64,000 nt of DNA, from the NCBI RefSeq assembly GCF_021134715.1, contig NC_060025.1:9362001-9426000 (forward strand), read 5' to 3'. Of the stretch, positions 11,424-21,810 are shown one piece after another; the first letter of the stretch is position 1; every line of letters starts with the position of its first letter. Made by a program: the position numbers and the translations under genes. The notes beneath the pieces are model-generated. The model saw nothing but the letters and a program-made list of their open reading frames with translations, ran no database searches and was not told the origin of the DNA. Source of the stretch: Daphnia pulex. Its lineage: Eukaryota > Arthropoda > Branchiopoda > Diplostraca > Daphniidae.

Positions 11424-11764
11424 TTAGCCAAAGAGGAAATCTTTGATGTGTTTCCAGATACGCTCCTCTCGTTCGTAATCGGTTGGATCGCCTACTTGTC
11501 GTTGTATTCCCCAAAAATGGTTTTATAAATTAGACTTTCTTTAAACAATTAGAATTTGACATTTTTAAAATTATACATACCAGCACGTAAATCGTCTTCC
11601 GAAAACTCGATCGGACTCCCCACGACACCTGTTTGTAATGAAAAATTCCATTTACTTTATTTAGTAAACCAAATTAATTTCTTAAATTCCAAACCTTGAA
11701 GGATGAACAGAGTCATGGCAATGAATAGCCAATTAGCGAAGACCCCGGTGGAGGAGGCCATCAT
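11424..11764 (-). CDS. Small secreted peptide precursor 4 (temporin-like architecture)
   Basis: Exons 11764-11695, 11628-11581 and 11494-11424. The signal sequence differs from gene 3 at only a few sites (MMASSTGVFANWLFIAMTLF then ILQG), followed by VVGSPIEFSEDDLRA. The splice acceptor used in gene 3 (AATAG) is AATAC here. An AG nine bases further on (AACGACAAG) restores an in-frame junction and shortens the propiece by three residues. The peptide after YEREER is IWKHIKDFLFG, so the predicted mature form is about 10 residues with a terminal amide. If the alternative acceptor is not used, this copy would be a pseudogene. Its intact exon 3 frame argues that it is functional. Confidence 0.6.
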
Positions 11765-11849
11765 ATAATTTGACGTCTGAACGGTCCTGTATCTCGAACA
11801 GGAATATGCAACAGGTTTATTCTAATTTAGAATTATGTCTCTGATTGAA

Positions 11850-11864
11850 GAGGAAATTGTGGTA
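11850..11864 (+). promoter_or_regulatory. Conserved upstream element of peptide gene 4 (GAGGAAATTGTGGTA)
   Basis: It lies about 86 bp upstream of the gene 4 start and matches the elements at 8961, 10020 and 10999. It contains TGTGGT, the Runx-type core. Confidence 0.4.
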
Positions 11865-13606
11865 GTTTGATTTCGGTTAATTTACGAAAGCCACCTTTTA
11901 TTTTGCTTGCCTTGTTATTGATTTATTCCAAATCTAATCATCAGCGGAAACCAAAGTGAAAATGACGTTTCGAAAAAAATATTGAGATCATCCGGATGTC
12001 TAATATATTCCCGGATGTTGAGGAAAACCCCATCTGCATATTCGTCTCATTCTTCTCACGGATGTTGTCCTACCTTTACTGGTACCAGCAGCAACTTTCT
12101 CTTTATCATTTTGGAGGTGACCTATTCCTTTTGAGTTGCACAGAAAGAGGAGGAGTAGGTTATTAGTACGGGGATCCGTTTTCTACAAAAGTTGGATTCC
12201 CAGTGGGTTAATTTCATTGGAAATTTCTACATTAATGAAATCATTTTACAGAATTTAAACACTACAGTTTGTCGCGGCAAGATTTGGTACGTTTCGAAAT
12301 TTGTATCACAAAACGAATAATTTGACCGCTAGATGGCTTCCCTGTATAGAAAGAGGTGATATAAAATTTGCATATGAATCCTAGTCGAATTAAAAAATGC
12401 AAATAGCATAGAATCGACTTAACATATCGCGTCATAGAAATATTTATTAAATTCATTACTCGAAGGATGATGAAGCGAATGTTTTGCCAATCCCCGAATG
12501 ATTGCAATTTCACCTGAAAACAGTTGCGAAAGAGACATATGCGCCGTCAAAACAAAAAAAGAGTCTGCCCACACGCGCCATCTACGTACCTGCCCCGTTA
12601 ATACCGAATCGCCCACAGGTGAAATGGGCATTCAGTTCAGTCTCATTCCTGCCGGCAAAGTGAACACACTTAAAATTCCCTTTGCGTGGTGAAAAAGGAA
12701 TCCATTTTCTTTAGTGTGATTCAGCAAAAATTAACAACTTGGTCTGTGGGAGAAACTTTTATTTGGTGTAGGACGTGTCAAGTTATATAATAAGCAGCAG
12801 TCGTTTAGGATTCGTTTCCATTCGCGATCGTGTGCTAAATTGTGCGAGTGTGTTCGTCTTGGCGTCGTTTAGCAACTCTTTTGGCCACGGGTATGTTTGT
12901 GTGAATTCTTTTTCCAAATCATTAATATTTTTAAAAGTGGTTCGTCTTATTGACCTTGACAAAGAGGGGAATGTTTTCTTGATATTTTGTGTGTGTGTGA
13001 ACGACTTGTGTAGCCCCTCTTGACTATAAAGGCCTCGGGGCTACTATACCCACAGAATTCTCTTCTCGTACATATCTATTCCACCTGCAAACGTGCAACA
13101 GGTTGTTGTCTCTCTTTTTCTTTGTAGTTTTCAAAGCAGAAAAGAAAAAAAGATGTGTGGTTAAAAGAGAGGAGGACTTCCGGCATGCGAAAATTTTTCT
13201 GACTTGTCACTGGGCATTTGCTTAGTCCCCCCCGGAAGTTGAGCCAGGAAAAAATACCCGTTTCTTTTTCTACCATACAAAACAACCATAAAATGAATCG
13301 GGAAAAAGACATTGCGGAACCACACCGCTAGCTTGCCCTTTTTCCTTTTAGAAAAATCATTTCCACTCGTCATTGGAATTTTCCAGCTTGGTCATCTGCT
13401 GCTGCTGCTGTGGTCGGTGACTCCAGCAGAAGTCGATTGGAAAAAACGGCAAAGTCCAAATTTGGCGTGAAATAAGAGAGAGAAAGCGAAAGGCAAACTG
13501 AAACCCGTTTTTGGTTCGGTTTCCAATTACAATTTAACACAAGTTTTTCGTTCTCGGGATCAAATCTATTGAGTTTGGCGTGTGCTGCCCTATTGTTTAT
13601 TGAAAG

Positions 13607-13614
13607 TGACGTCA
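13607..13614. promoter_or_regulatory. CRE/ATF palindrome TGACGTCA
   Basis: A perfect 8-bp CRE about 140 bp upstream of the TEP start codon. In the predicted spliced leader it lies in the intron. Confidence 0.4.
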
Positions 13615-13745
13615 TCACTGTGTGGGAAATATGAGGGTCGGGTAAAAAGGTGTCAAGCGGAAGTGGAATTTCTCTCTTTATTTAGTGATTTGAATGTCTT
13701 TTTATTGCGTCATAGGTCGGAAAAGGATCCCACTCGCGACGCCTG

Positions 13746-13753
13746 TGACGTCA
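13746..13753. promoter_or_regulatory. Second CRE/ATF palindrome TGACGTCA, 3 bp before the TEP start
   Basis: A perfect CRE immediately upstream of the ATG at 13756. It could be chance or a leader-embedded site. The pair with 13607 makes it worth noting. Confidence 0.35.
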
Positions 13754-13755
13754 TC

Positions 13756-16700
13756 ATGCTTCTCAGACTGCTCCTGGCAGTTGCTTTCTTCACTTGTACA
13801 TTGGCACAAAATGACGGGTGAGTCTTTTCTTATATATACCATTTGATTGATCGTTAATTACTAAAATTCTTTGGGTGTTTTCAGGACGTATACGATTGTG
13901 GCCCCCAAAGTTCTGCGACCGAGTTTGGACTATCACGTGTCCATCAGTTTACACGGTGGGGCTCCATTGACCAATCTGGTGGTAGCCATTGAAGGACAAC
14001 AGGACGGCGGAGGGCAAGTCCGCAACGCCCAAAGTGCCACTGTTGAACCCAATTCCACTCAAGTCATCAAGTTCCAGGTAAAATTATTCAAAAAGTAAAA
14101 TGTTCAATTCTTATTTGACCCATTTATTCTTGGCAGATTGGCGAATTGGGACCCGGTAAATATAATTTGACAGCCCGTGGATCTGGTGGATTGACGTTTG
14201 TCAACACAACGGAACTGGAATACTCTGAAAAGAGTCACTCGGTTTTCATCCAGACGGATAAGGCCATTTACAAACCGGGACATTTGGTACAATTCCGCGT
14301 CATTGTCGTCAATCCTCAACTCAAACCATCTGTCGTCGGTTCTTTGGATGTTTACATGACGGTATGTTATTTTCACATTTTATCTCGACCAGTTGGAAAA
14401 CTTACCCTTTTATAAATGTAGGACGGCAAGGGAAACAGAATCAAGCAATGGAATCGAGTCTTCACCAAACAAGGTGTGTTTGCATCAGAGCTGCAATTGT
14501 CGGATCAACCCGTTTTGGGTGACTGGAACATCACGGCCGTCGTGTCTGGTCAGAGTTTCTCCAAACATTTCCAAGTTGCCGAATACATTCTGCCGAAATT
14601 CCAAGTCACCATCGACCTGCCGACGTATCTGACTTTTAACGAATCCAAAATGGTGGCCACCGTCAAAGCCAAATACACGTACGGCAAACCCGTCAAAGGA
14701 AACGTCACCATCGCCGCTTACCCGCAGTACAGAGTCTCGTACATTCAGCCGTTTTTCACGGAACCCGTTCGTAAAACGGTTCAAATTGACGGCACAGTCG
14801 ACGTTGATTTCAATTTGTTTAAAGAACTCAAGTAAGTTCTCGTCAAATTTGTTATTTGTTTATTTATTATTTCATTTTTCTTTTGTATTTTAGACTTGTG
14901 GATGATTTTGAGCGAGACATCCGGTTCGACGTGACCGTTATTGAAGGTTTGACTGAACGTAAACAAAACATGAGCTCATTGTTGACTCTGTACAAGTACA
15001 AGTATAAAATGGAGTTGATTAAGACGTCAGACAGTTTCAAGCCCGGTCTCAAGTACACGGCCTTTGTAAGTCGTTCTTTTATATTTACAGAACAATGTTT
15101 TATAAAACTAATCATATTTTCTAAAATAGTTGAAGCTGGCCTATCAAGACAACACGCCCATTCAAGATGCTAACGGTGTCGTTATAGTCAAGCACGGATT
15201 TTCGCACAATCAAGACGAATACAATCGCACCGAATATCCCGTGCCACGTAACGGAATTCTAGAACTCAACTTTTACCCGCCAGTCGATGAGAACGTCTAC
15301 ACTTTGGGCATCGAGACTCAGTACCAGGATTTAGTCGAATGGTTTTCCACCATCAATCGAGCCCAATCGCCCAGCAATTCATTCATCCAAGTGATTTTGA
15401 AAACCGAAAATCCTAAAGTCAATGAAGAAATTGCCATCGAAGTCAACTCGACGGCCCCGCTGGATTCTTACATTTACGAGGTGATGGGTCGTGGGAATTT
15501 GGTGGTGGCCCGCACCGTTCAGGCCGGAAACCAAAGGTACACACTTTTCTTCCAAGTGAAATGTCGGATTTCTTTTTGGCTAAATTTTGTTGTTTCACCA
15601 TCTGGTGATAGGTCACACACTTTCCGGTTCCAAGCCACGGCCGCCATGGCTCCTGTGGCTCGTGTTGTCGTCTATTACGTCCGAGCCGATGGAGAAGTTG
15701 TGGCCGACGCCCTCAATTTCGATGTCGATGGAACTTTCCAGAATTTCGTACGTCTCATTTCATTAATTTTCCAATGAAACAAGTTAACAAATGTTATGTC
15801 GTGTAATAAAGGTGGACATTCAAGTGACGCCGGATTCAGTCGAGCCCGGCAAAGCTGTCGATATTGTGGTGAAAGCTAAACCCAATTCCTACGTTGGCGT
15901 CCTCGGCGTCGATCAGAGCGTCTTGCTCTTGAAAACCGGAAACGACATTTCTCGCGTAATTTTTTTTTCTAAATTTTTAATTTTGTTTGGTCTAATGAAA
16001 ATTTAATTTAATAATAGCAAGACGTTTTGGATGAAGTGAAATCTTATGATTCTACCCGTCGCCCAGATTTCGAATCTTGGCTACCAGAAGTTGGAGGACG
16101 TTCGTTTTGGTGGCCTTCATCCGCAACAGCCGGCGAAGTTTTCAGCGTAATTCTTTTTTTTTTCTTATTCTAATTTTATATTACAACATTAGTCATAGTG
16201 GAAAAAACAACCGCTGCTCTAGCTGACTCAACCGTTATTTCATCCGCCTCCTTTTTTTTTCTCGGTTGTCAGAATTCCGGCACTGTGGTTTTGACTAATG
16301 GATACATCCAGGAGAGCATGCCGTTCGGTGAGTGACCTTTTTTCCATTTCTAAGTTATTGAAGAAAATATGAAAAATAGCCTTGAGGGTAGTAGTGGATA
16401 TGTATTCAGATTATGTGTTTGATTGTAATTACGAATTCTGGAGAGGAAATGTAATATGTAACCACAGGAGGTGTGGAGGTAAGTGGACAGCGTGTCGAAT
16501 GTTCAGCTGTAGGCTATTTTCACTTGCACTTAATCCCCTTCTCGACTTGGCAACTGATCTAACACCAACTCTTTTTATGCTAACGGTACATTTTTCTGGT
16601 ATTTTTAACCGCCTCCTCTGTTCAGCAATAATGTGTGAGGAATTACAACTGGCCGCACCTTCCGTGGATGTTTCTTTCTCTAAGAAGGTGGAGGAACCGA

Positions 16701-19700
16701 TCGCCTTGCGTCAACATTTCCCAGAAACTTTCCTCTGGCTTGATATCACCAACTTGGGGTACTTAAAACAGTTCACTTCTTCTTTCATTTTCTCAACATG
16801 TCGTGTGGTTATCTGTTTTTTTCTCGCTTCATCGCCAAGAGATTCTTGTCGTGTCAAATATGCTGGTCGTGCCGGATGAGCCACTATTGTATTAGTAGTA
16901 GAAAGTTTCCAGGCTCCTTTCTTTTCCGAACGTAAATGTTTTGAGTGAAAGTTGATGGGTGTAGTTTTCCATTTGACACGATATGGATATTCTCGGTCGA
17001 CTGGTTTGCACGATCTCTTTTCTCCTTTTTTTGATCTTCCCATTGTTGTAGCGTTAAGCTTTTCATTTAATGCTTTATCGATTTTTCTTTAACAAAAAGA
17101 ACTAATCTTAAAATACCCGTCAAAGTTTATTACCGTGCTGCCTTCGACACGATCACCACGTTTCCCTCGGCTGATCCTCGTCATCCTGACGTGTTGTCGT
17201 CCAGTCGGGTTCGCCAACACTTTCCCGAGACTTGGTTGTGGCTTAACGAGATGACACAGTACTAATTTATCACATATATCTAATTGTAGTATAATTGTTT
17301 TTCAATTTTCCAATTTCAAGCTATTTGGCTGTTTAGGGGGTTGCGACCAATTGAGTCTATTAAGACGACGACGGTTTGACATTTGGGGGATACTGATGAC
17401 TTTTTTGGACGTTTGTGTTGTTTCTTTGTTGTCTTTCTCCTTCAGTAGTGACGTATCGGGCGGACGATCAGAGTGCCCCATTGGCAGGTGCTCCGGCTAA
17501 TGATCCATTATCGGATTCCTCAAAGTCGTCGTCTCTATCTAATCCCATACGGACGAGAACAAATTTCCCCGAGACGTGGCTTTGGCAGAATTTGCTAGTC
17601 AATGGGTACCACCCCTACATTTCTATACACCACCACCACGTTGTTTTTCTTTCCTTTTCCGGTGGTGGACACAAAACAAAAAGGTGGAAAGAACTAACAG
17701 CTTTTGCCAAGGAAAGAATGTGTGCTGGACGAGTGTTTTTATTTGTATTGATGTGTGATCAAACTAGTTTCTTCCTTCTGCTATCTTTTCCCTGCAATTT
17801 TTCCTAAATTGAAAGGCGAAATTTTTTTAAAAAATGTCTGAAATGGTCGTACAAAAGTTGCACAATTTTTTTAACTTAAAAAATAAAATAAAAATGTAAA
17901 AAGGGAACGAACAAACGACGTTGCGACCGAAAGCGGTGAATCGACCGACCAATCGGCCCATTCCGGCTCGCGGTTCCGCCACGGTGGCCGTCGACAAGGG
18001 ACCGGCATTTACTTTGCCTATCCAGATCCGTCCTCCGCTAGAGGGACCGTACGCATTTTCTCGTATTCCAACTCCAGCGGATGACAATCCTAAAATCTAT
18101 TTACTACGCGATCCTCCCCCGACTTGGATTTTTTCATCCGTCGACACCGGGTACATATTATACCAATGCACATCGAATTTCACATCGTGTTCGTGTTGAA
18201 CATGAACCGAAATTAATCCATCTCTCTTTTAATCGGAATCATTTCGCCTCTCTTTTTATTCATCATTTTTTTAATTTTAAGCCACTAAAAATGTTGTGTG
18301 CGTGGATTAATTTTGTCGCTAATCCACTGATCAACAATTTCTGTAGCCTAACTCCATTTGCAAACTAGAGTTTAATCATTATTGTATCGCGTGCGGACGT
18401 TTATCAGCTTCTTCCCTTTTCTGTCCATCTTTCCATCGGCTTGAATATTTTATTTAAAAAGACAATTTTTCTCGGTTAATTTTTTGGGAGGGTTTGTAGA
18501 AAACAAAAGAAAAATGTGACTTTTTAAAAAAATGTAGAAAATTGAAATTTGTTGTGCTTATTATCCAAATTAGTGACGTGGCGTAGTTTGGACTCGATAG
18601 CTCTTGAAAGCGGTACCCATTTGAAATCGGTAACTGTCGACGACGATGCCGATCCATCCGCGACCAACATTCGCGTCCGCCGCCTTTTCCCAGAAGTTTG
18701 GCTCTTTAACTCCACCACTGCGGGGTTGGTTTTTCGCTTGAAACAAAAAAAAATCTTCCTTTTTATTTACAATTTTTATTAAAAACCATTTCACTTTCTT
18801 AACGAGACTACCACGAATGAAATTTTTATGAAAATAAAAAAAAAATTCGACTCATTTTCGCTAACTAATTCGGGGCTTTTTTGCTTTGAATTGAGGCGCG
18901 GGGAATGTGTGTGTGTGGCATGAACAACAATTAATTTTGTGTGTGTTGGTTCTCTACGTTCCTTCCAACTTTTTCTCTCTTCTCCCACCAGATATTTACA
19001 AAGAAATTTGACTAATAATCGCGGTAATGCTTTTTTTATAAAAAAAGGACTGACGGCACTGCCCGTTTCGTTAAAGAAGCCCCGGATACCATCACATCCT
19101 GGGTGATTACCGCCTTTTCTTTGGATACATTCCACGGACTGGGCGTCATTGAACAACCTGCCAAGGTAAACAAATAGCCAAGCCCAAAACAAACCAACGC
19201 CAGTTATTAATAACTCTTGTGTGTTTGTTTTTTCATCAGATGCAAGTCTTCCGGCCATTCTTCATCCAACTGAATTTGCCTTATTCGGTTATTCGCGGTG
19301 AAGTCGTCGCCATCCAGGCTGTCGTCTTCAATTACATGAACAAGGAAATTACAGCTGAATTGACTTTTGAGAATATCGGGGATTTCCAGTTTATCGACAA
19401 TGGATTGGAAGATAACGAAATTTCTAGTAAGAAACTTATTAACTATTTTCCCCGATACTTGAACTAATAAACTCATTTTGACAAAGGCGAGGCGATATTC
19501 CGCAAGAAATCGGTGCGAATTCCAGCTCAAGACGGTACGCCCGTCTCTTTCCTCATCCGTCCCACCACATTGGGGAACATTGATCTCCGTTTGACGGCCA
19601 AAGCGGCCACGGCCGGTGACGCCATCGTCAAGAAACTCCTCGTCAAAGCCGAAGGAGAAACCATTTACCGCAACAAAGCCTATCTCCTGGACCTGCGCTC

Positions 19701-21810
19701 CATTCGAAACTACAACAAAAACGTTTCCGTCACCATCCCTTTCAACGCCGTGCCCGGATCGGCCGCCGTTGAGCTTTCGGCCATCGTCGACATTATGGGT
19801 CCCAGCATCAACAATCTCAACACGTTGCTGCGGATGCCGTTCGGATGCGGAGAGCAGAACATGTTGCTCTTTGTGCCCAACATTGTCGTCACGGAATATC
19901 TGAAGAATATCGGCCAGTTGACGGACGCCATCAGTTCCAAAGCCTTGGGTTTCATGGAGACGGGCTATCAGAAAGAGTTGACTTACAAACGGGACGATGG
20001 ATCCTTCAGCGCTTTTGGGTAAATATTTAATATTATCCCCTACGTCCAGTCTTTTAATTCATCATTTGAAATGTTAGTAAAAGTGATGCCGCTGGTAGTA
20101 CCTGGTTGACGGCTTTTGTGGCCCGATCCTTCCGCCAAGCTCAGCCTTACATCACCATCGAGGATCACGTCATCGAAGACTCTCTCAAGTGGCTGTCGGC
20201 CAATCAAGCGCCCAATGGATCATTCCCCGAGGTGGGCAAAGTCTCTCACACGGACATGCAGGGTGGATCCGGCAAAGGTGTCCCTCTGACGGCCTACGTC
20301 CTTTTGGCATTCCTGGAGAACAAGGCTGGACTCAGGTACGGACCCAGTATGCAGAAAGCGGCCGAGTTTCTCGTCAAGGAACTGCCTTCCATCACGGATC
20401 CTTACGCCCTGTCCTTGGTGACCTACGCCCTTCATTTGGCCGAAGTTGAAGAGAGGGATGCGGCCTTTGATATGCTTCAGGCTAAAGCCAACACGACGGA
20501 AGAAGAGTTTCGTTTCTGGTCGAAACCCAAATCGGAAAAGGACAAATCCAATCCTTGGTCCAGCTTGACGACGTCTGTCGACGTGGAAATGACGGCCTAC
20601 GCCTTGTTGACTTTCCTCCAACGTGGACTGGTGATTGAGGCCCTGCCCATCATGAAATGGATGGTAGCCAACAGGAACTCGAACGGCGGTTTCTCTTCCA
20701 CTCAGGACACGGTAATTGGTTTGTACGCCCTGGCCAAATTAGCCGAGAAGATTACAGTGCCCAACACCAACATTAACGTCAAAATCAAACACGACACTGG
20801 TGCCGAGACATTTTCTCTCAGTCGTGAAAACGCCATGGTTCTCCAAAAGTTCAAGGTAAAACCACTAAACTTTTTTCTGTTTCCATTTTAACAAGTAATT
20901 CATTTGGTTTTTCTGTAACGACAGCTTCCTCCCAAGACCACCCATGTGGAAATTTCAGCCGTTGGAAGTGGATTCTCCATTATCCAAGTGTCAACTTCTT
21001 ACAATTTGAATGTCACTGGAGAGTGGCCGCTATTCACGCTGGATCCTCAACTCTTTAAGAACGCCAATCAGAACCGCATGCAGTTGACTATCTGCTCCAG
21101 GTATCAATTGGTGTCTAATTATCGTCTTGAATTTCATTTTTAAACTTATTCAAATTGATTTCAGTTTCGTCGGTGAGGAGAGCAACATGGCCGTTATGGA
21201 AATTAGTTTGCCATCGGGTTACGTCATGGATGAGGATTCCCTACCGAGTCTCAGAGCCATCAAAGATGTCAAGAAAGTTGAAACGAAAGAAGGTGGCACT
21301 GGAATTTCCCTGTATTTCGACAAGGTAAAAACCCTTTTTTAATGCGACTGTTTTCCTTATTTAACGAAAAGGTTAATTAAAATTTTAGATGACGAGGAAT
21401 ACGGTTTGCCCAACTGTTCAAGCGTATCGCGTTTTCAAAGTGGCCGAGCAACGTAAAGTGCCCGTCGTCATGTACGATTACTACGACAGCTGTAAGTCTC
21501 AGATTGATGATAATTAATTTTATTGATTTCGGTCGACTGATTTCCACCCCTCTTTCCATTATTAGCTCGACGTGCTCGAGTGTTTTACGAACCTGTTCCA
21601 GCCAACGTGTGCGACATTTGTCAGTCAAACGACTGCAAAAATCAATGCTCTTCTTATCCGGGTTGGAGTGGAGACGAAGAAGGAACCAAAGGATGGGGAA
21701 CGCTGGACGGACGTAGCAATAGCCGCCCCACCAGTGGCCAGCAGTCATTGCTCCCGACGTTACTCTGTTTTGTTTTGTCGGGTCTCACAAGTGCTTTACT
21801 CTTAATTTAA
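13756..21810 (+). CDS. TEP: Thioester-containing protein (TEP/CD109-like, complement-related), GPI-anchored, with alternative bait exons
   Basis: Constitutive exons: 13756-13817, 13885-14077, 14137-14361, 14422-14831, 14894-15065, 15130-15536, 15612-15747, 15812-15955, 16018-16146, 16273-16327, 19048-19165, 19240-19426, 19487-20018, 20078-20855, 20925-21100, 21165-21324, 21389-21491 and 21566-21810. One of five exons between 16327 and 19048 joins the two halves. The protein has a signal peptide (MLLRLLLAVAFFTCTLAQ), macroglobulin domains (for example FIQTDKAIYKPG), the GCGEQ thioester at 19843-19857, and SHTDMQGG, whose His (20247-20249) aligns with the C3 catalytic His. The alpha/alpha barrel includes GGFSSTQDTVIGLYAL. 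Next come a receptor-binding-type domain, a Cys-rich tail (CDICQSNDCKNQC) and a hydrophobic C-terminus typical of GPI signals. TEPs are cleaved in the bait region and bind covalently to microbes. Confidence 0.93.
16626..16758 (+). other. TEP alternative bait exon A
   Basis: A 133-nt exon that enters in phase 1 and leaves in phase 2. It encodes AIMCEELQ, a variable middle and RQHFPETFLWLDITNLG. The FPETxLW motif marks the end of the bait region in the alpha-2-macroglobulin family. It carries a cysteine absent from the other four variants. Confidence 0.75.
17126..17258 (+). other. TEP alternative bait exon B
   Basis: 133 nt with the same phases. It encodes VYYRAAFDTITTFPSADPRH then a Ser-rich link and RVRQHFPETWLWLNEMTQ. 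A branch-point-like ACTAAT lies at 17101, about 20 nt before the CAAAG acceptor. Confidence 0.72.
17446..17605 (+). other. TEP alternative bait exon C
   Basis: 160 nt with the same phases and a strong TTCTCCTTCAG acceptor. It encodes VVTYRADDQSAPLAGAPAND, a Ser-rich stretch and RTNFPETWLWQNLLVNG. Confidence 0.75.
17630..17668 (+). other. Intronic stem-loop after TEP exon C
   Basis: CCACCACC (17630-17637) can pair with GGTGGTGG (17661-17668) across a pyrimidine-rich loop of 23 nt, directly downstream of exon C. It could influence splicing choice. That role is speculative. Confidence 0.3.
17904..18150 (+). other. TEP alternative bait exon D (divergent)
   Basis: 247 nt from the acceptor before 17904, or 217 nt if the AAAG before 17934 is used. 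Both lengths are 1 mod 3. It encodes a long Arg/Pro-rich variable part and ends LRDPPPTWIFSSVDTG, so the FPETW motif is degraded to PPPTW. It is the least certain of the five, but its frame is open and its donor (GGGTACAT) is intact. Confidence 0.6.
18574..18724 (+). other. TEP alternative bait exon E
   Basis: 151 nt with the same phases. It encodes VTWRSLDSIALESGTHLKSV, an acidic stretch and RVRRLFPEVWLFNSTTAG. The opening VTWR resembles the VTYR opening of exon C. The FPEVWLF motif sits in the expected place. Confidence 0.72.

Larger units (their letters stand above)
8020..11890. repeat. Tandem array of a roughly 1-kb unit carrying the four peptide genes
   Basis: Start codons are spaced 1058, 1054 and 849 bp apart. 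Besides the exons, the spacers share sequence. A block around TCTAATGTG followed by a run ending in ACCCTG and CTACG appears at about 9195-9225, 10280-10305 and 11175-11210, each after a TGGAAAAATTT-like word. The promoter element is also repeated. This indicates repeated local duplication, with genes 1/2 and 3/4 as the closer pairs. Confidence 0.7.
11865..13755 (+). promoter_or_regulatory. TEP promoter region and predicted non-coding 5' exons
   Basis: A TATATAAT box at about 12784 precedes a likely non-coding first exon of about 12,810-12,890 that ends at a GGTATGT donor. A matching acceptor (CGTCATAG) lies at about 13,713, just before the coding start at 13756. Two perfect CRE/ATF palindromes, TGACGTCA, occur at 13607-13614 and 13746-13753. 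GCGCCATCT at 12575-12583 is a CTCF-type core on the minus strand. The stretch from 11,900 to 12,700 has no supported gene. Transcription start and UTR splicing are inference. Confidence 0.4.

Noticed and set aside
12419-12631. Minus-strand open frame upstream of TEP
   Set aside because: No similarity or signal peptide, and a mirror frame exists on the other strand.
16382-16879. 165-codon plus-strand frame in the TEP locus
   Set aside because: It reads through intron and bait exon A. Only the 133-nt exon part is coding, and in a defined phase.
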